Shown here in pieces: positions 22,340 through 31,141 of a stretch of 64,000 nucleotides of DNA. The notes beneath the pieces were generated by a model. It saw only the letters and a list, made by a program, of their open reading frames with translations, was not told the DNA's origin and searched no databases. Numbering within the stretch: position 1 is the first letter of the stretch; the number at the start of each line of letters is the position of its first letter. The stretch comes from Zhihengliuella halotolerans. Its GTDB lineage: Bacteria; Actinomycetota; Actinomycetes; Actinomycetales; Micrococcaceae. The position numbers and the translations under genes are program-made. The DNA is taken from positions 1,302,001 to 1,366,000 of the forward strand of contig NZ_SHLA01000001.1 of NCBI RefSeq assembly GCF_004217565.1, read 5' to 3'.

Positions 22340-22373
22340 GGATTCTTCCTTCTCTTCTCTTTCTTTCGCGCAT

Positions 22374-22410
22374 AAAAAAACCCCTCTGGCCGAGTGCGGC
22401 TTCAGTGGGG
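22374..22410 (-). terminator. Attenuator hairpin of ilvBNC
   Basis: On the minus strand 22410-22381 folds as CCCC/GGGG, an A-A mismatch, CTG/CAG, a two-A bulge and GCCG/CGGC around CACT. Seven U residues follow (22374-22380). It lies between the leader peptide and ilvB, so it is a regulated terminator and not the end of a gene. AGCGCGT within the Lys-Arg codons of the leader can pair with ACGCGCT just before the hairpin, which gives the alternative fold. Confidence 0.9.
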
Positions 22411-22455
22411 ATTAGCGCGTTACCTGTCCAACCAAGGGGCTGTCCGTGTTTCGGA

Positions 22456-22503
22456 TCAGGCCACGCGCTTGGTAACTCGTAGGACGGTGATGATGTTCTG
22501 CAT
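22456..22503 (-). CDS. ilvL: ilvBNC leader peptide (attenuation)
   Basis: A 15-codon reading frame, MQNIITVLRVTKRVA, with six branched-chain residues (Ile4, Ile5, Val7, Leu8, Val10, Val14), followed by TGA and then the hairpin with a U run before ilvB. This is the layout of the ilvBNC attenuator known from Corynebacterium glutamicum, which also has a 15-residue leader. When charged Ile/Val/Leu tRNAs are scarce the ribosome stalls and the terminator does not form. TTGACA (minus strand, 22539-22534) is a candidate -35 box; with 17 bp spacing the -10 would be AAAACT, so the transcript could begin at or close to the leader ATG. Confidence 0.88.
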   Translation of the reverse strand: MQNIITVLRVTKRVA

Positions 22504-22555
22504 GCCACTCAGTTTTCCCGTCCCCACGACGGGTGTCAACGAGCCCAGCCTACCG

Positions 22556-22592
22556 TCTCACTATTTGGACATTGCTTTCACTCTTTGGACAC
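22556..22592. repeat. Two 17-bp direct repeats, 20 bp apart, upstream of ilvL
   Basis: TCTCACTATTTGGACAT (22556-22572) and TTTCACTCTTTGGACAC (22576-22592) match in 13-14 of 17 positions. The period of 20 bp puts both on the same face of the helix. They lie upstream of the leader promoter, where an activator or repressor would bind. Confidence 0.6.
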
Positions 22593-22595
22593 TAC

Positions 22596-22646
22596 ACGAC
22601 GACAACGGAAGGTGCCACGGCCCGCGCGGCCACCCTCCGTCGTCGT
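22596..22646 (-). terminator. Terminator of ilvD
   Basis: A long imperfect stem begins 14 bp after the ilvD stop: ACGACGAC pairs with GTCGTCGT at the base, and the CGGAAGGTGCC and GGCCACCCTCCG arms pair above it. Confidence 0.65.
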
Positions 22647-22659
22647 ACACGGTCGTGAA

Positions 22660-24363
22660 TCAGCCGCAGTAGGCGCCGACGCTGGCCGACTTGACCAGCT
22701 TGGTGTACTTCGCGAGCACGCCCTTGGTGAAGCGGGCCGGGAGCGGCTCCCAGCCCTCCTTGCGCGCCTCGAGCTCCGCCGGGTCGACCAGGAGGTCGAA
22801 GGAGCGCGCGGCGATGTCGACGCGGATCGTGTCGCCGTTGCGGACGAACGCGATCGGGCCGCCGTCGACGGCCTCCGGGGCCACGTGCCCGATGCACAGG
22901 CCCGTGGTGCCGCCAGAGAAGCGACCGTCGGTGAGCAGGAGCACGTCCTTGCCGAGGCCCGCACCCTTGATGGCGCCCGTGATGGCGAGCATCTCGCGCA
23001 TGCCCGGCCCGCCCTTCGGGCCCTCGTAGCGGATGACGACGACGTCGCCGGCCTTGATCTCGCCCTGGTCCAGCGCGTCGAGCGCACCCTGCTCGCGCTC
23101 GAACACGCGGGCGGTGCCCTCGAAGACGTCGGCGTCGAAGCCGGCCGACTTCACGACGGCACCCTCCGGGGCCAGCGAACCGTGCAGGACGGTCACGCCG
23201 CCCGTCTTGTGCAGCGGGTTGTCCATGTGGCGCAGGATCTTGCCGTCGACGTCCGGCGGAGCGATGTCGGCGAGGTTCTCCGCGACGGTCTTACCCGTGA
23301 CGGTGAGACAGTCGCCGTGCAGCAGGCCGGCGTCGAGCAGTGCCTTCATGATGACGGGCACGCCGCCGATCCGGTCCAGATCGAACATGACGTGCTTGCC
23401 GAACGGCTTCATGTCGGCCAAGTGCGGGACCTTGTCGCCGATGCGGTTGAAGTCGTCGAGGGTCAGCTCGACCTCTGCCTCGCGCGCGATCGCGAGCAGG
23501 TGCAGCACGGCGTTGGTGGAGCCGCCGAAGGCCATGGTGACGGCGATCGCGTTCTCGAACGCCTCCTTGGTCAGGATGTCGCGGGCGCGGATGCCCTTGC
23601 GTAGCATCTCGACGACGGCCTCGCCGGACTTGTGCGCGAACATGTCGCGGCGGCGGTCGGCCGAGGGCGGGGCGGCCGAGCCCGGCAGGGACATGCCAAG
23701 GGCCTCGCCGATCGAGGCCATCGTGTTGGCGGTATACATGCCGCCGCACGCACCCTCGCCCGGGCAGATCGCGCGCTCGATCGCGTCGAGGTCGGCCTCG
23801 CTCATGGTGCCGGCGGCGCAGGCGCCCACGGCCTCGAAAGCGTCGATGAGGGTGACCTCGCGCTCCGAGCCGTCCGACATGCGGGCGAAGCCGGGCATGA
23901 TCGTTCCCGCGTAGAGGAAGACGGACGAGAGGTTCAGTCGCGCGGCGGCCATGAGCATGCCCGGCAGCGACTTGTCGCAGCCGGCCAGGAGAACGGAGCC
24001 GTCGAGGCGTTCGGCCATCATGACGGTCTCGACGGAGTCCGCGATGACCTCTCGGGAGACGAGCGAGAAGTGCATCCCCTCGTGGCCCATGGAGATACCG
24101 TCGGAGACGGAGATCGTCCCGAACTGCATCGGGTAGCCGCCGCCGGCGTGCACGCCTTCCTTGGCGCCCTGGGCCAGGCGGTTGAGCGAGAGGTTGCAGG
24201 GGGTGATTTCGTTCCACGAACTGGCGATGCCAATCTGCGGCTTGGCGAAATCGTCGTCGCCCATGCCGACGGCGCGGAGCATTCCGCGGGCCGGGGCGGC
24301 ATGGATGCCGTCGGTGACGGCGCGGCTGCGTGGCTTGATGTCTGGTGTGGAGTCCTGCGTCAT
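22660..24363 (-). CDS. ilvD: Dihydroxy-acid dehydratase
   Basis: Fe-S enzyme for step three of Val/Ile synthesis. 567 residues. Cluster cysteines are in [22 protein letters not shown] and [17 protein letters not shown]; the C-terminal half has [18 protein letters not shown]. The start ATG 24363 has TAGAAT (24371-24376) ending 7 nt upstream and no Shine-Dalgarno sequence, so a leaderless mRNA is likely. It precedes ilvBNC on the same strand but has its own promoter and terminator. Confidence 0.97.
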   Translation of the reverse strand: MTQDSTPDIKPRSRAVTDGIHAAPARGMLRAVGMGDDDFAKPQIGIASSWNEITPCNLSLNRLAQGAKEGVHAGGGYPMQFGTISVSDGISMGHEGMHFSLVSREVIADSVETVMMAERLDGSVLLAGCDKSLPGMLMAAARLNLSSVFLYAGTIMPGFARMSDGSEREVTLIDAFEAVGACAAGTMSEADLDAIERAICPGEGACGGMYTANTMASIGEALGMSLPGSAAPPSADRRRDMFAHKSGEAVVEMLRKGIRARDILTKEAFENAIAVTMAFGGSTNAVLHLLAIAREAEVELTLDDFNRIGDKVPHLADMKPFGKHVMFDLDRIGGVPVIMKALLDAGLLHGDCLTVTGKTVAENLADIAPPDVDGKILRHMDNPLHKTGGVTVLHGSLAPEGAVVKSAGFDADVFEGTARVFEREQGALDALDQGEIKAGDVVVIRYEGPKGGPGMREMLAITGAIKGAGLGKDVLLLTDGRFSGGTTGLCIGHVAPEAVDGGPIAFVRNGDTIRVDIAARSFDLLVDPAELEARKEGWEPLPARFTKGVLAKYTKLVKSASVGAYCG

Positions 24364-24464
24364 AGCCGCGATTCTAGGCCCGTCACAAACTGAAACGTGA
24401 ACCCGTGACTACGTCGCGTAACGATGTCCAGCGATCTGTCAGTCCCCGCCCATAGACTGGTCGC

Positions 24465-24941
24465 ATGGCTTACGAAACTGATGGCAATCTGAACGATGCG
24501 GCACTGAAGGCGCACCTTCATCGTGCGTTCGACGATCAGATTCCCAACTTCGGCAGCTACAACCTGGTCTATGCGACGGGCAACGCGGGCGGGAGCGGAT
24601 GCTTCATCGTCGGATTTCGACGGCAGCCACTCGAACTCGTCATCGCACCGGTCAACCCCGCGACCCTCACCCCGCGCGACGCCGCAGTCTCGATCAACCT
24701 GACCAACCTCTCCCACCTCGCCGAGGTCCGCGATGGCGGCTTCGAGGTCGGCACGAGCACCGGTCGCGTCTTCCGCTTCGAGGTCGCGACCCACCCGAGC
24801 ATCGAGGTTCCACCCTCAGTCTCCCCGGACGGCGGGACGCGAACTCTGCTCGAGCAGGAAATCGACGCCGAGGACTTCGTGGGGTTCATGGACGAGTTCA
24901 TGACGCGCGTTGACGAGCTGGCCTCCGCCTCCTCGGCCTGA
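24465..24941 (+). CDS. Conserved protein of unknown function
   Basis: 158 residues, not recognised. No signal peptide or membrane segment. The body is mixed alpha/beta (FGSYNLVYATGN, GCFIVGFRRQPLELVIAPVNP, AVSINLTNL, RVFRFEVATHP) with an acidic helical tail (EDFVGFMDEFMTRVDELA). A small soluble single domain is likely. The start ATG 24465 is marked by TAGACT (24453-24458) ending 6 nt upstream, a leaderless promoter. It stands alone, divergent from ilvD and followed by a GC-only hairpin. Confidence 0.75.
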   Translation: MAYETDGNLNDAALKAHLHRAFDDQIPNFGSYNLVYATGNAGGSGCFIVGFRRQPLELVIAPVNPATLTPRDAAVSINLTNLSHLAEVRDGGFEVGTSTGRVFRFEVATHPSIEVPPSVSPDGGTRTLLEQEIDAEDFVGFMDEFMTRVDELASASSA

Positions 24942-24991
24942 TCGGCGCGGGTTCCAGGTCGCCGCACCTGCCCCTAGCCTTAACATCCGTC

Positions 24992-25015
24992 CGCGCGCGT
25001 GCACGTACGCGCGCG
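24992..25015. repeat. Alternating purine-pyrimidine hairpin
   Basis: 24 bases alternate strictly between pyrimidine and purine. The ends CGCGCGCGT and ACGCGCGCG pair as a 9-bp stem with loop GCACGT. It may stop transcription from the gene ending at 24941; it is also a sequence type able to adopt Z-DNA. Confidence 0.5.
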
Positions 25016-25090
25016 GGCGCGATCAGAACCACCGACCAAGCCTGCCTGAGGCCTACAAGTGTGAAGTGCACCTCAAAGAGTGGTTTCGAT

Positions 25091-25119
25091 TTGCACGGCC
25101 TGATCAGGGCATGTATTGT
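25091..25119 (+). promoter_or_regulatory. Promoter of tRNA-Lys
   Basis: TTGCAC (25091-25096), a 17-bp spacer and TATTGT (25114-25119), 55 bp before the tRNA. Confidence 0.6.
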
Positions 25120-25173
25120 TTTATCTCGTTGCGAACGCGGCAGGCACCGAAAAGAGCCGCCGCAGAGCATGAT

Positions 25174-25249
<76 letters not shown>

Positions 25250-25251
25250 GG

Positions 25252-25285
25252 AAAAGGAGGTCAGCCGCGCGGCTGACCTCCTTTT
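25252..25285. terminator. Perfect 34-bp palindromic terminator after tRNA-Lys
   Basis: Each half is 17 nt, AAAAGGAGGTCAGCCGC and its exact complement, folding to a stem of about 15 bp with a T run on either strand. It begins 2 bp after the tRNA. Confidence 0.9.
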
Positions 25286-25313
25286 AGTTTAACCGAATCG
25301 AGGAGGATCTCTC

Positions 25314-25784
25314 ATGGCAGAACGCCTGACCCCCGGCACCACCGCCCCCGACTTCGAGCTGACCTCGGCCGGCGGCGAGCAGGTCTTGCTCTCCGGCCTG
25401 CGCGGCCGCAAGGTCATCGTCTACTTCTACCCGGCGGCTTCCACTCCTGGCTGCACAACTCAGGCCTGCGACTTCCGCGACAACATCGCATCCCTGGCCG
25501 GCGCCGGATACCAGGTTCTCGGCATCTCCCCCGACAAGGTCGCCAAGCTGGAGACCTTCGTCGCGAACGAATCGCTGACGTTCCCCCTGCTCTCCGATGA
25601 GGACCACGCGGTCGCCGAGGCCTACGGCGCCTGGGGCGAGAAGAAGAACTACGGCCGCGTCTACGAAGGCCTGATCCGCTCCACGATCGTCGTCGACGAG
25701 GACGGCAAGGTCGAGCTCGCCCAGTACAACGTGCGCGCCACAGGTCACGTTGCGAAACTGCGTCGCGATCTGGGACTCGACTAA
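25314..25784 (+). CDS. bcp: Thioredoxin-dependent peroxiredoxin (BCP type)
   Basis: Reduces hydrogen peroxide and organic peroxides with thioredoxin. 156 residues, the usual size. The peroxidatic Cys lies in PAASTPGCTTQACDFRDN and the resolving Cys is 5 residues later, the alpha-helical 2-Cys BCP layout. The C-terminal strand region GLIRSTIVVDEDGKV is typical. The start ATG 25314 has AGGAGG 7 nt upstream. Single gene between two tRNAs. Confidence 0.95.
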   Translation: MAERLTPGTTAPDFELTSAGGEQVLLSGLRGRKVIVYFYPAASTPGCTTQACDFRDNIASLAGAGYQVLGISPDKVAKLETFVANESLTFPLLSDEDHAVAEAYGAWGEKKNYGRVYEGLIRSTIVVDEDGKVELAQYNVRATGHVAKLRRDLGLD

Positions 25785-25866
25785 CCCCTGCTGACCCCGC
25801 CGCCGAGGCGGGTCGGCTACACTGGTTTGGTCCGCTTCCGGCCCCGTGCCGTAAGCGGTCCGCTCA

Positions 25867-25951
25867 GCGAGCGTGGCGAAATTGGCAGACGCGCTGGATT
25901 TAGGTTCCAGTGTCTTCGGACGTGGGGGTTCAAGTCCCCCCGCTCGCACCA
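25867..25951 (+). tRNA. tRNA-Leu (anticodon TAG)
   Basis: 85 nt with encoded CCA and a long variable arm (GTGTCTTCGGACG), as in class II tRNAs. Acceptor arms GCGAGCG/CGCTCGC are perfect; anticodon stem CTGGA/TCCAG holds TTTAGGT; T arm GGGGG-TTCAAGT-CCCCC. TACACT (25818-25823) is a likely -10 box. Confidence 0.97.
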
Positions 25952-25956
25952 CGATC

Positions 25957-25984
25957 ACCGACCGGCTTCGCGCCGGTCGGTTTT
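25957..25984 (+). terminator. Terminator after tRNA-Leu
   Basis: A 10-bp stem (25957-25966 with 25972-25981), loop TTCGC, then TTTT. Confidence 0.88.
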
Positions 25985-26057
25985 CAGTATCGGAACCCGC
26001 CGGTTCCGGCGGCGACCACAACAGGCACTCGTCACGAGGCAGCAAGGAGACCGAGCG

Positions 26058-27806
26058 GTGAATCCCGGCAACGAGCACTCCCCCGGACCGGCTGACGGCC
26101 ACGGCGGGTATCTCTCTCGGCGTTCTCTGCTCGGTCTCGGCGCGGGCCTCGGCTCCGCCGCCCTGCTCGGGCTCTCCGGGTGCGGAACGACGACGACGCC
26201 CGCGCCGTCGGCCACACCGTCGCCGTCCCCGGCAGGTCCGGTCGCGTTCCGCCTCGGCACCCCCTCGGCGCCACGCTCCCTCGACCCGTCGCTGGTGATC
26301 GACGCCGACTCGCACCGCCTCACGCGGCAGATCTTCGAGGGTCTGATGCGCACCGACCCGGACAACGGGGCGCCGCAGCCGGCCCTCGCCACCGACTGGG
26401 AAGCGTCCGCAGACGGCCTCACGTACACCTTCACGCTCCGCCCCGGGGTCACCTTCCACGACGGAACGGAACTGACCGCCGACGTCGTCGTGCGGAACTT
26501 CGAGCGCTGGGCGCGCCGGACCGACAACCCTTCCACTCCGGACGCGCTCGCGTTCAAGGCGGTCTTTCATCATCGGGAGACGGAAACGACGACGCCGTCC
26601 GAAGATACGGACGAGCCGGAGCTCGACGAGCACATGCAGAACGCCCTCGACGGGCTGCCCGACGTGCCCGAGGCCGTCCGCGAGGGCGAGAGCTACTTCG
26701 CTTCCTGCACGGCAGCGGACCAGGCAACGTTCGTGCTCGAACTCAACGCCCCACTGACGGGGCTCGTGCAGGCGCTGACGCTGCCCGGCCTGGCGATCGC
26801 CGCGCCCGCTTCGACCCCCGAGGCACCAATCGGAACCGGGCCGTACCGGTACGTCGGCGCCGAGGACGGGGTCCATACGCTCGAACGCTACACCGGGCAC
26901 TGGCGGAAGCGCCCCGAAGCGGTCGACCGCATCGAGTTCACGGTCCTGCGGGACGGGGCGTCGCGGCTGCGCTCGATGCTCGCCGGTTCCGTGGACGGTT
27001 TCGATGCCGTGACGACCGCCGAGATGCGCGAGCTCGTCCGCAGCGGCCAGCAGATCCTGCAGCGGGACCCCTTCTCGGTCCTCTACCTCGGCATGAACCA
27101 GTCGGAAGGCCCGCTGTCCTCGCTGCCGGTCCGCCAGGCGGCCTCCCACGCGATCCAGCGGTCTCAGGTCATCGACGACCGGTTCATCGCCGGCACCGCC
27201 GAGGCCAGGGCCTTCCTGCCGCCGAGCCTCGGCATCGAGGCGCCTGCCACCTACTACGGCTACGACGTCGACGAGGCGGAACGCCTGCTCGAGGAGGCCG
27301 GGTACGACGGCGAGCCGATCCCCTTCCTGTACCCGCTCAACGTCACTCGTGGCTACCTGCCGCTGCCCGAACGCACCTACGCGGAGATCGCCGCCCAGCT
27401 GACCAAAGCCGGCTTCAAGATCGAACCGGTGCCGCTGGAGTGGGGTGACGATTACCTCGAAGCGGTCTTCGGTGGCGAGTACGCAGGCTTCCACCTGCTC
27501 GGTTGGACCGGCTCCTACCGCGATCCGGATCACTTCCTGAGTTCGATCTTCGCGGAAGCAAAGACGCAATTCGGATACGACGCGGCGAACCTGCGCACCC
27601 ATGTCGCGGCCGCGCGATCGATGCCGGACACGCCGGAGCGCGCCGCCGCCTACCAGGCCATCAGCGAGGTCATCGCCCGCGACCTGCCCGCGCTGCCGCT
27701 CGCGTTCCCGATCTCCGCCCTGACCGTCTCGACCGACGTCACCTCCTACCCGGTCAGCCCCGTCCTGGACGAGCCGCTGGACCGCGTGAGGATGCTCACA
27801 ACCTGA
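26058..27806 (+). CDS. Orphan solute-binding lipoprotein, peptide-binding family 5
   Basis: 582 residues. The N-terminus has a Tat motif (YLSRRSLLGLG, Arg21-Arg22) and a lipobox with Cys42 (LSGC), so it is folded before export and lipid-anchored. A Thr/Pro/Ser linker leads into an SBP_bac_5 domain: RSLDPSLVIDADSHRLTRQIFEGL, YTFTLRPGVTFHDGTELTADDVV-like block, DRIEFTVLRDGASRLRSMLAGSVDGFD and VRQAASHAIQRSQVID. An acidic insert lies near residue 175-195. No permease or ATPase gene is adjacent, so it must work with a transporter elsewhere or has another role. The start is GTG 26058 with AAGGAGA 8 nt upstream. Confidence 0.88.
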   Translation: MNPGNEHSPGPADGHGGYLSRRSLLGLGAGLGSAALLGLSGCGTTTTPAPSATPSPSPAGPVAFRLGTPSAPRSLDPSLVIDADSHRLTRQIFEGLMRTDPDNGAPQPALATDWEASADGLTYTFTLRPGVTFHDGTELTADVVVRNFERWARRTDNPSTPDALAFKAVFHHRETETTTPSEDTDEPELDEHMQNALDGLPDVPEAVREGESYFASCTAADQATFVLELNAPLTGLVQALTLPGLAIAAPASTPEAPIGTGPYRYVGAEDGVHTLERYTGHWRKRPEAVDRIEFTVLRDGASRLRSMLAGSVDGFDAVTTAEMRELVRSGQQILQRDPFSVLYLGMNQSEGPLSSLPVRQAASHAIQRSQVIDDRFIAGTAEARAFLPPSLGIEAPATYYGYDVDEAERLLEEAGYDGEPIPFLYPLNVTRGYLPLPERTYAEIAAQLTKAGFKIEPVPLEWGDDYLEAVFGGEYAGFHLLGWTGSYRDPDHFLSSIFAEAKTQFGYDAANLRTHVAAARSMPDTPERAAAYQAISEVIARDLPALPLAFPISALTVSTDVTSYPVSPVLDEPLDRVRMLTT

Positions 27807-27891
27807 CCCGGCGCCCAGCGGCCGATTTCGGCGCGCTGACGTCCACGCGCTAATCTGTCGTTAAAACCACGCCTTTCGACGGAGACTGCCT

Positions 27892-29376
27892 GTGCCTGCC
27901 ACAACCGCCACCCAGAACATCGATGTCGCCCTCATCGGCGGCGGCATCATGTCGGCCACACTCGGCACCCTCATCAAGCAGATCGAACCCGACTGGGATA
28001 TCAGCCTGTTCGAGAACCTTGACGAGGCCGGACTGGAATCCTCCGGACCGTGGAACAACGCCGGAACCGGGCACTCCGCACTGTGCGAGCTCAACTACAC
28101 ACCTGCCGGCAAGGACGGATCGGTCAACCCGGCCAAGGCTGTGGGCATCAACGAGCAGTTCCAGGTCTCCCGTCAGTTCTACGCCTACATGGTCGACCGC
28201 GGCCTGATCGGCCCGGCCAAGTCCTTCATCAACCCGCTGCCGCACATGAGCTTCGTCATCGGCGATGCGCACTCCGACTACCTGCGCACCCGCTACGAGG
28301 CCCTGCGCTCGCAGCCCCTCTTCGAGAACATCGAGCACACCGAAAGCCTGGAGACGATCCACGAGTGGGCACCACTCGTCGCCGAAGGCCGCGACGAGTC
28401 CCAGCGCGTGGCAGCCTCGCGGTTCACCTCGGGCACCGACGTCGATTTCGGCGCCCTGACGCGACAGCTGACGACCTACCTCGGCGGCTCCGGCGTCGAC
28501 CTGAACTTCGGCCACAAGGTGCTGCGGCTGGCCCGCAACGGCGACGGCTGGCAGATCACAGTCAAGAACAACGCGACCGGCGAGAAGCGCAAGGTCAACG
28601 CGAAGTTCGTGTTCGTCGGTGCCGGCGGCGGCGCGCTGGGCCTGCTGCAGTCGGCCGGCATCGATGAAATCAAGGGGTTCGGCGGCTTCCCGGTCTCCGG
28701 CCAGTTCCTGCGCAACACCAACGAGGCGACCATCGATCGCCACCACGCCAAGGTCTACGGTCAGGCCTCCGTGGGCGCCCCGCCCATGTCCGTGCCCCAC
28801 CTCGACACGCGCTTCGTAGACGGCAAGCGCTCCCTGATGTTCGGGCCCTACGCGGGCTTCACGTCCAACTTCCTCAAGACCGGATCGTACTTGGATCTGC
28901 CGCTGTCGATCCGCGCGTCCAACATCATCCCGATGCTGGCGGTCGGCAAGGACAACATGGGGCTGACCAAGTACCTCATCACGGAGGTGCTCAAGTCCCG
29001 GGCCAAGAAGGACGAGGCCCTGCGCGAGTACTACCCTGGCGCAGACGGCGCCGAGTGGGAGCTCATCACTGCCGGACAGCGCGTCCAGGTCATCAAGAAG
29101 GACCCCAAGAAGGGCGGTGTGCTCCAGTTCGGCACCGAGGTCATCACGAGCGCCGACGGCACGATCTCCGGCCTGCTCGGAGCCTCCCCCGGCGCTTCCA
29201 CGGCCGCGCCGATCATGGTCGAAGTCCTGCGCCGCTGCTTCCCGACCCGATTCCACGGCTGGGAGTCCAAGCTCACGGAGATCATCCCGAGTTTCGGCCG
29301 CCGGCTCAACGAGAATCCAGAGCTCCTCGCGGAGGTCACCGCGTCGACAGACAAGGCGCTCGAGCTCGGTTCCTGA
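27892..29376 (+). CDS. mqo: Malate:quinone oxidoreductase
   Basis: Membrane-associated FAD enzyme that oxidises malate to oxaloacetate and passes electrons to quinone, an alternative to NAD-dependent malate dehydrogenase. 494 residues. The FAD motif is [23 protein letters not shown], followed by [22 protein letters not shown]. The C-terminal half has [20 protein letters not shown] and [18 protein letters not shown]. The start is GTG 27892 with GGAGA 8 nt upstream; TAATCT near 27851 may be its -10 box. Single gene with its own terminator. Confidence 0.97.
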   Translation: MPATTATQNIDVALIGGGIMSATLGTLIKQIEPDWDISLFENLDEAGLESSGPWNNAGTGHSALCELNYTPAGKDGSVNPAKAVGINEQFQVSRQFYAYMVDRGLIGPAKSFINPLPHMSFVIGDAHSDYLRTRYEALRSQPLFENIEHTESLETIHEWAPLVAEGRDESQRVAASRFTSGTDVDFGALTRQLTTYLGGSGVDLNFGHKVLRLARNGDGWQITVKNNATGEKRKVNAKFVFVGAGGGALGLLQSAGIDEIKGFGGFPVSGQFLRNTNEATIDRHHAKVYGQASVGAPPMSVPHLDTRFVDGKRSLMFGPYAGFTSNFLKTGSYLDLPLSIRASNIIPMLAVGKDNMGLTKYLITEVLKSRAKKDEALREYYPGADGAEWELITAGQRVQVIKKDPKKGGVLQFGTEVITSADGTISGLLGASPGASTAAPIMVEVLRRCFPTRFHGWESKLTEIIPSFGRRLNENPELLAEVTASTDKALELGS

Positions 29377-29400
29377 CGATCCCGGGCCGCACCACGCCCG

Positions 29401-29432
29401 CCAAGGCCCGGCAGAAATCTGCCGGGCCTTGG
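29401..29432 (+). terminator. Terminator of mqo
   Basis: A perfect 14-bp stem with an AAAT loop, 24 bp after the stop, followed by a T-rich tail. Confidence 0.85.
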
Positions 29433-29484
29433 CTCGTTCTTGACCCGCCGACATGCGGCCAGGGAGAGGCCATCTGGCCAATGT

Positions 29485-29496
29485 ATGCAAATGCAT
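29485..29496. promoter_or_regulatory. Palindromic MarR-type operator
   Basis: ATGCA-AA-TGCAT, with weaker symmetry outside (TGT before, GTA after). It lies 10-20 bp upstream of an extended -10 box, TGGCATACT (29504-29512), of the monooxygenase-MarR operon, so a bound repressor would cover the -35 region. Confidence 0.55.
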
Positions 29497-29544
29497 GTAA
29501 ATCTGGCATACTGGAGGCAGAACCTCGAGTCTAAGGAGCACACC

Positions 29545-30675
29545 ATGCAGATCGGCGTCTTCAGCGTCAGCGACATCACCACCGACCCGACAGACGGCAC
29601 GACGCCGTCCGAGCACGAACGCATCAAGGCCTCGGTGGCGATCGCGAAGAAGGTCGAAGAGATCGGCATGGACGTCTTCGCGCTCGGCGAACACCACAAT
29701 CCGCCCTTCTTCTCCTCGTCGCCGACCACGACACTCGCGCACATCGCCGCTCAGACCGAGCGCATCATCCTCTCCACGGCGACCACGCTGATCACGACCA
29801 ACGATCCCGTGAAGATCGCCGAGGACTTCGCGATGCTCCAGCACCTCGCCGACGGCCGCGTCGACCTCGTCCTCGGCCGCGGCAACACCGCGCCGGTCTA
29901 CCCGTGGTTCGGCAAGAACATGCAGGACTCCGTCGAGCTCACCGTCGAGAACGTGCACTTGCTCCACCGGCTCTGGGACGAAGACGTCGTCTCCTGGCAG
30001 GGCAAGCACCGCACCGCGCTGCAGAACTTCACGTCGACCCCGCGCCCGCTCGACGGCGTCGCGCCCTTCGTCTGGCACGGTTCCATCCGCACTCCGCAGG
30101 TCGCCGAGATCGCCGCCTACTACGGCGACGGGTTCTTCGCCAACAACATCTTCTGGCCCAAGGAGCACTACCAGCAGCTCATCGGCCTCTATCGCGAGCG
30201 GTTCGAACACTACGGACACGGCCGCGCGGACCAGGCGTTCGTGGGTCTCGGCGGCCAGTTCTACCTGGCCGGGAAGTCCCAGGACGCCGTCCGCGAGTTC
30301 CGTCCGTACTTCGACAACGCGCCTGTCTACGGCCACGGCCCCTCGCTCGAGGACTTCACCGCGCAGACGCCGCTGACGGTCGGCAGTCCGCAGGAGGTCA
30401 TCGAGAAGACCCTCTCCTTCCAGGAGTACTTCGGCGACTACCACCGCCAGCTCTTCCTCGTCGATCACGCCGGGCTGCCGCTGAAGACGGTGTTGAACCA
30501 GCTGGACATGTTTGGCGAGTACGTGTTGCCGGAGCTGCGGGCCGAATACGCGAGGCGGAAGCCCGCTGACCATCCCGACTCCCCGACCCACGCGTCGCTG
30601 CTCGCGGCTCGGCAGGCCGGCGCCAAGCCGGCCCAGATCAAGTCCAACGCAGTGGAGGCGGAGAACCGTGGCTGA
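29545..30675 (+). CDS. LLM-class flavin-dependent monooxygenase
   Basis: A bacterial luciferase-like oxidoreductase of 376 residues, probably FMN-dependent. Typical blocks are EEIGMDVFALGEHHNPPFFSSSPTTTLAHIAAQT, NDPVKIAEDFAMLQHLADGRVDLVLGRGNTAPVYPWFG and the barrel strands DGFFANNIFW. The closest known subgroup by pattern is the CE1758-type family of actinobacteria, whose substrate is not established. The start ATG 29545 has AAGGAG 6-7 nt upstream. It overlaps the MarR gene by 8 bp, so the two form one transcription unit with self-control. Confidence 0.9.
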   Translation: MQIGVFSVSDITTDPTDGTTPSEHERIKASVAIAKKVEEIGMDVFALGEHHNPPFFSSSPTTTLAHIAAQTERIILSTATTLITTNDPVKIAEDFAMLQHLADGRVDLVLGRGNTAPVYPWFGKNMQDSVELTVENVHLLHRLWDEDVVSWQGKHRTALQNFTSTPRPLDGVAPFVWHGSIRTPQVAEIAAYYGDGFFANNIFWPKEHYQQLIGLYRERFEHYGHGRADQAFVGLGGQFYLAGKSQDAVREFRPYFDNAPVYGHGPSLEDFTAQTPLTVGSPQEVIEKTLSFQEYFGDYHRQLFLVDHAGLPLKTVLNQLDMFGEYVLPELRAEYARRKPADHPDSPTHASLLAARQAGAKPAQIKSNAVEAENRG

Positions 30676-31129
30676 GAACAACAACCTCCCGTCGGTCAGC
30701 GAGACCGCGCAGGCCTGGGAATCCCTGTTCCGCTGCCAGGTGACCATCATGCGCCGGCTGCAGGCGCTGTCCGAGTTCCGCGAGCTGAACATGCGCGAGT
30801 ACGACGTGCTCTTCAACCTCAAGCGGGCACCCGACTGCGGGCTGCGTCTGGGCGACCTCAACGAGCACCTGCTGCTGAGCCAGCCGAGCCTCTCCCGGAT
30901 GATCGACCGGCTCGTCGAGCGGGGTCTCGTCGCCCGGATCGCGGACCCCTCGGACGCGCGCGCCGTGCTGATCACCCTCACGGAGGAGGGGGCCGAGCTG
31001 CAGCGCCGGATCGGCCGCGCTCACGTGAGGCACATCCACGAGGTCATGGCCGGCGGGCTCACCCCGGACGAACTCGCCGAGCTCAAGCGGCTCACACAGG
31101 CCCTCAGCGACTCCGTCCAGTCCTGCTGA
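30668..31129 (+). CDS. MarR-family transcriptional regulator
   Basis: 153 residues, winged helix. The region NMREYDVLFNLKRAPDCGLRLGDLNEHLLLSQPSLSRMIDRLVERGLVARIADPSDARAVLITLTEEG is the full MarR DNA-binding domain with the DPSDARAVLITLT wing, flanked by dimer helices. GTG 30668 has GGAG upstream and overlaps the monooxygenase stop. It probably represses its own operon through the palindrome at 29485 and is released by a small ligand. Convergent with nifS, 12 bp between stops. Confidence 0.93.
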   Translation: MAENNNLPSVSETAQAWESLFRCQVTIMRRLQALSEFRELNMREYDVLFNLKRAPDCGLRLGDLNEHLLLSQPSLSRMIDRLVERGLVARIADPSDARAVLITLTEEGAELQRRIGRAHVRHIHEVMAGGLTPDELAELKRLTQALSDSVQSC

Positions 31130-31141
31130 ACCTTCCGGCGA

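Noticed and set aside
22381-22672. Plus-strand reading frame across the ilvB leader region
   Set aside because: It runs antisense to the leader peptide, attenuator and promoter, and has no family features.
25827-26057. Extension of the binding-protein gene through tRNA-Leu
   Set aside because: The tRNA and its terminator lie in that stretch; GTG 26058 has a good ribosome site and opens a proper Tat lipoprotein signal.
25284-30981. Very long reverse-strand open frames (25284-27602 and 27850-30981)
   Set aside because: They run antisense to tRNA-Leu, bcp, the binding protein, mqo and the monooxygenase, have Arg/Gly/Val-rich, motif-free translations and no start signals.
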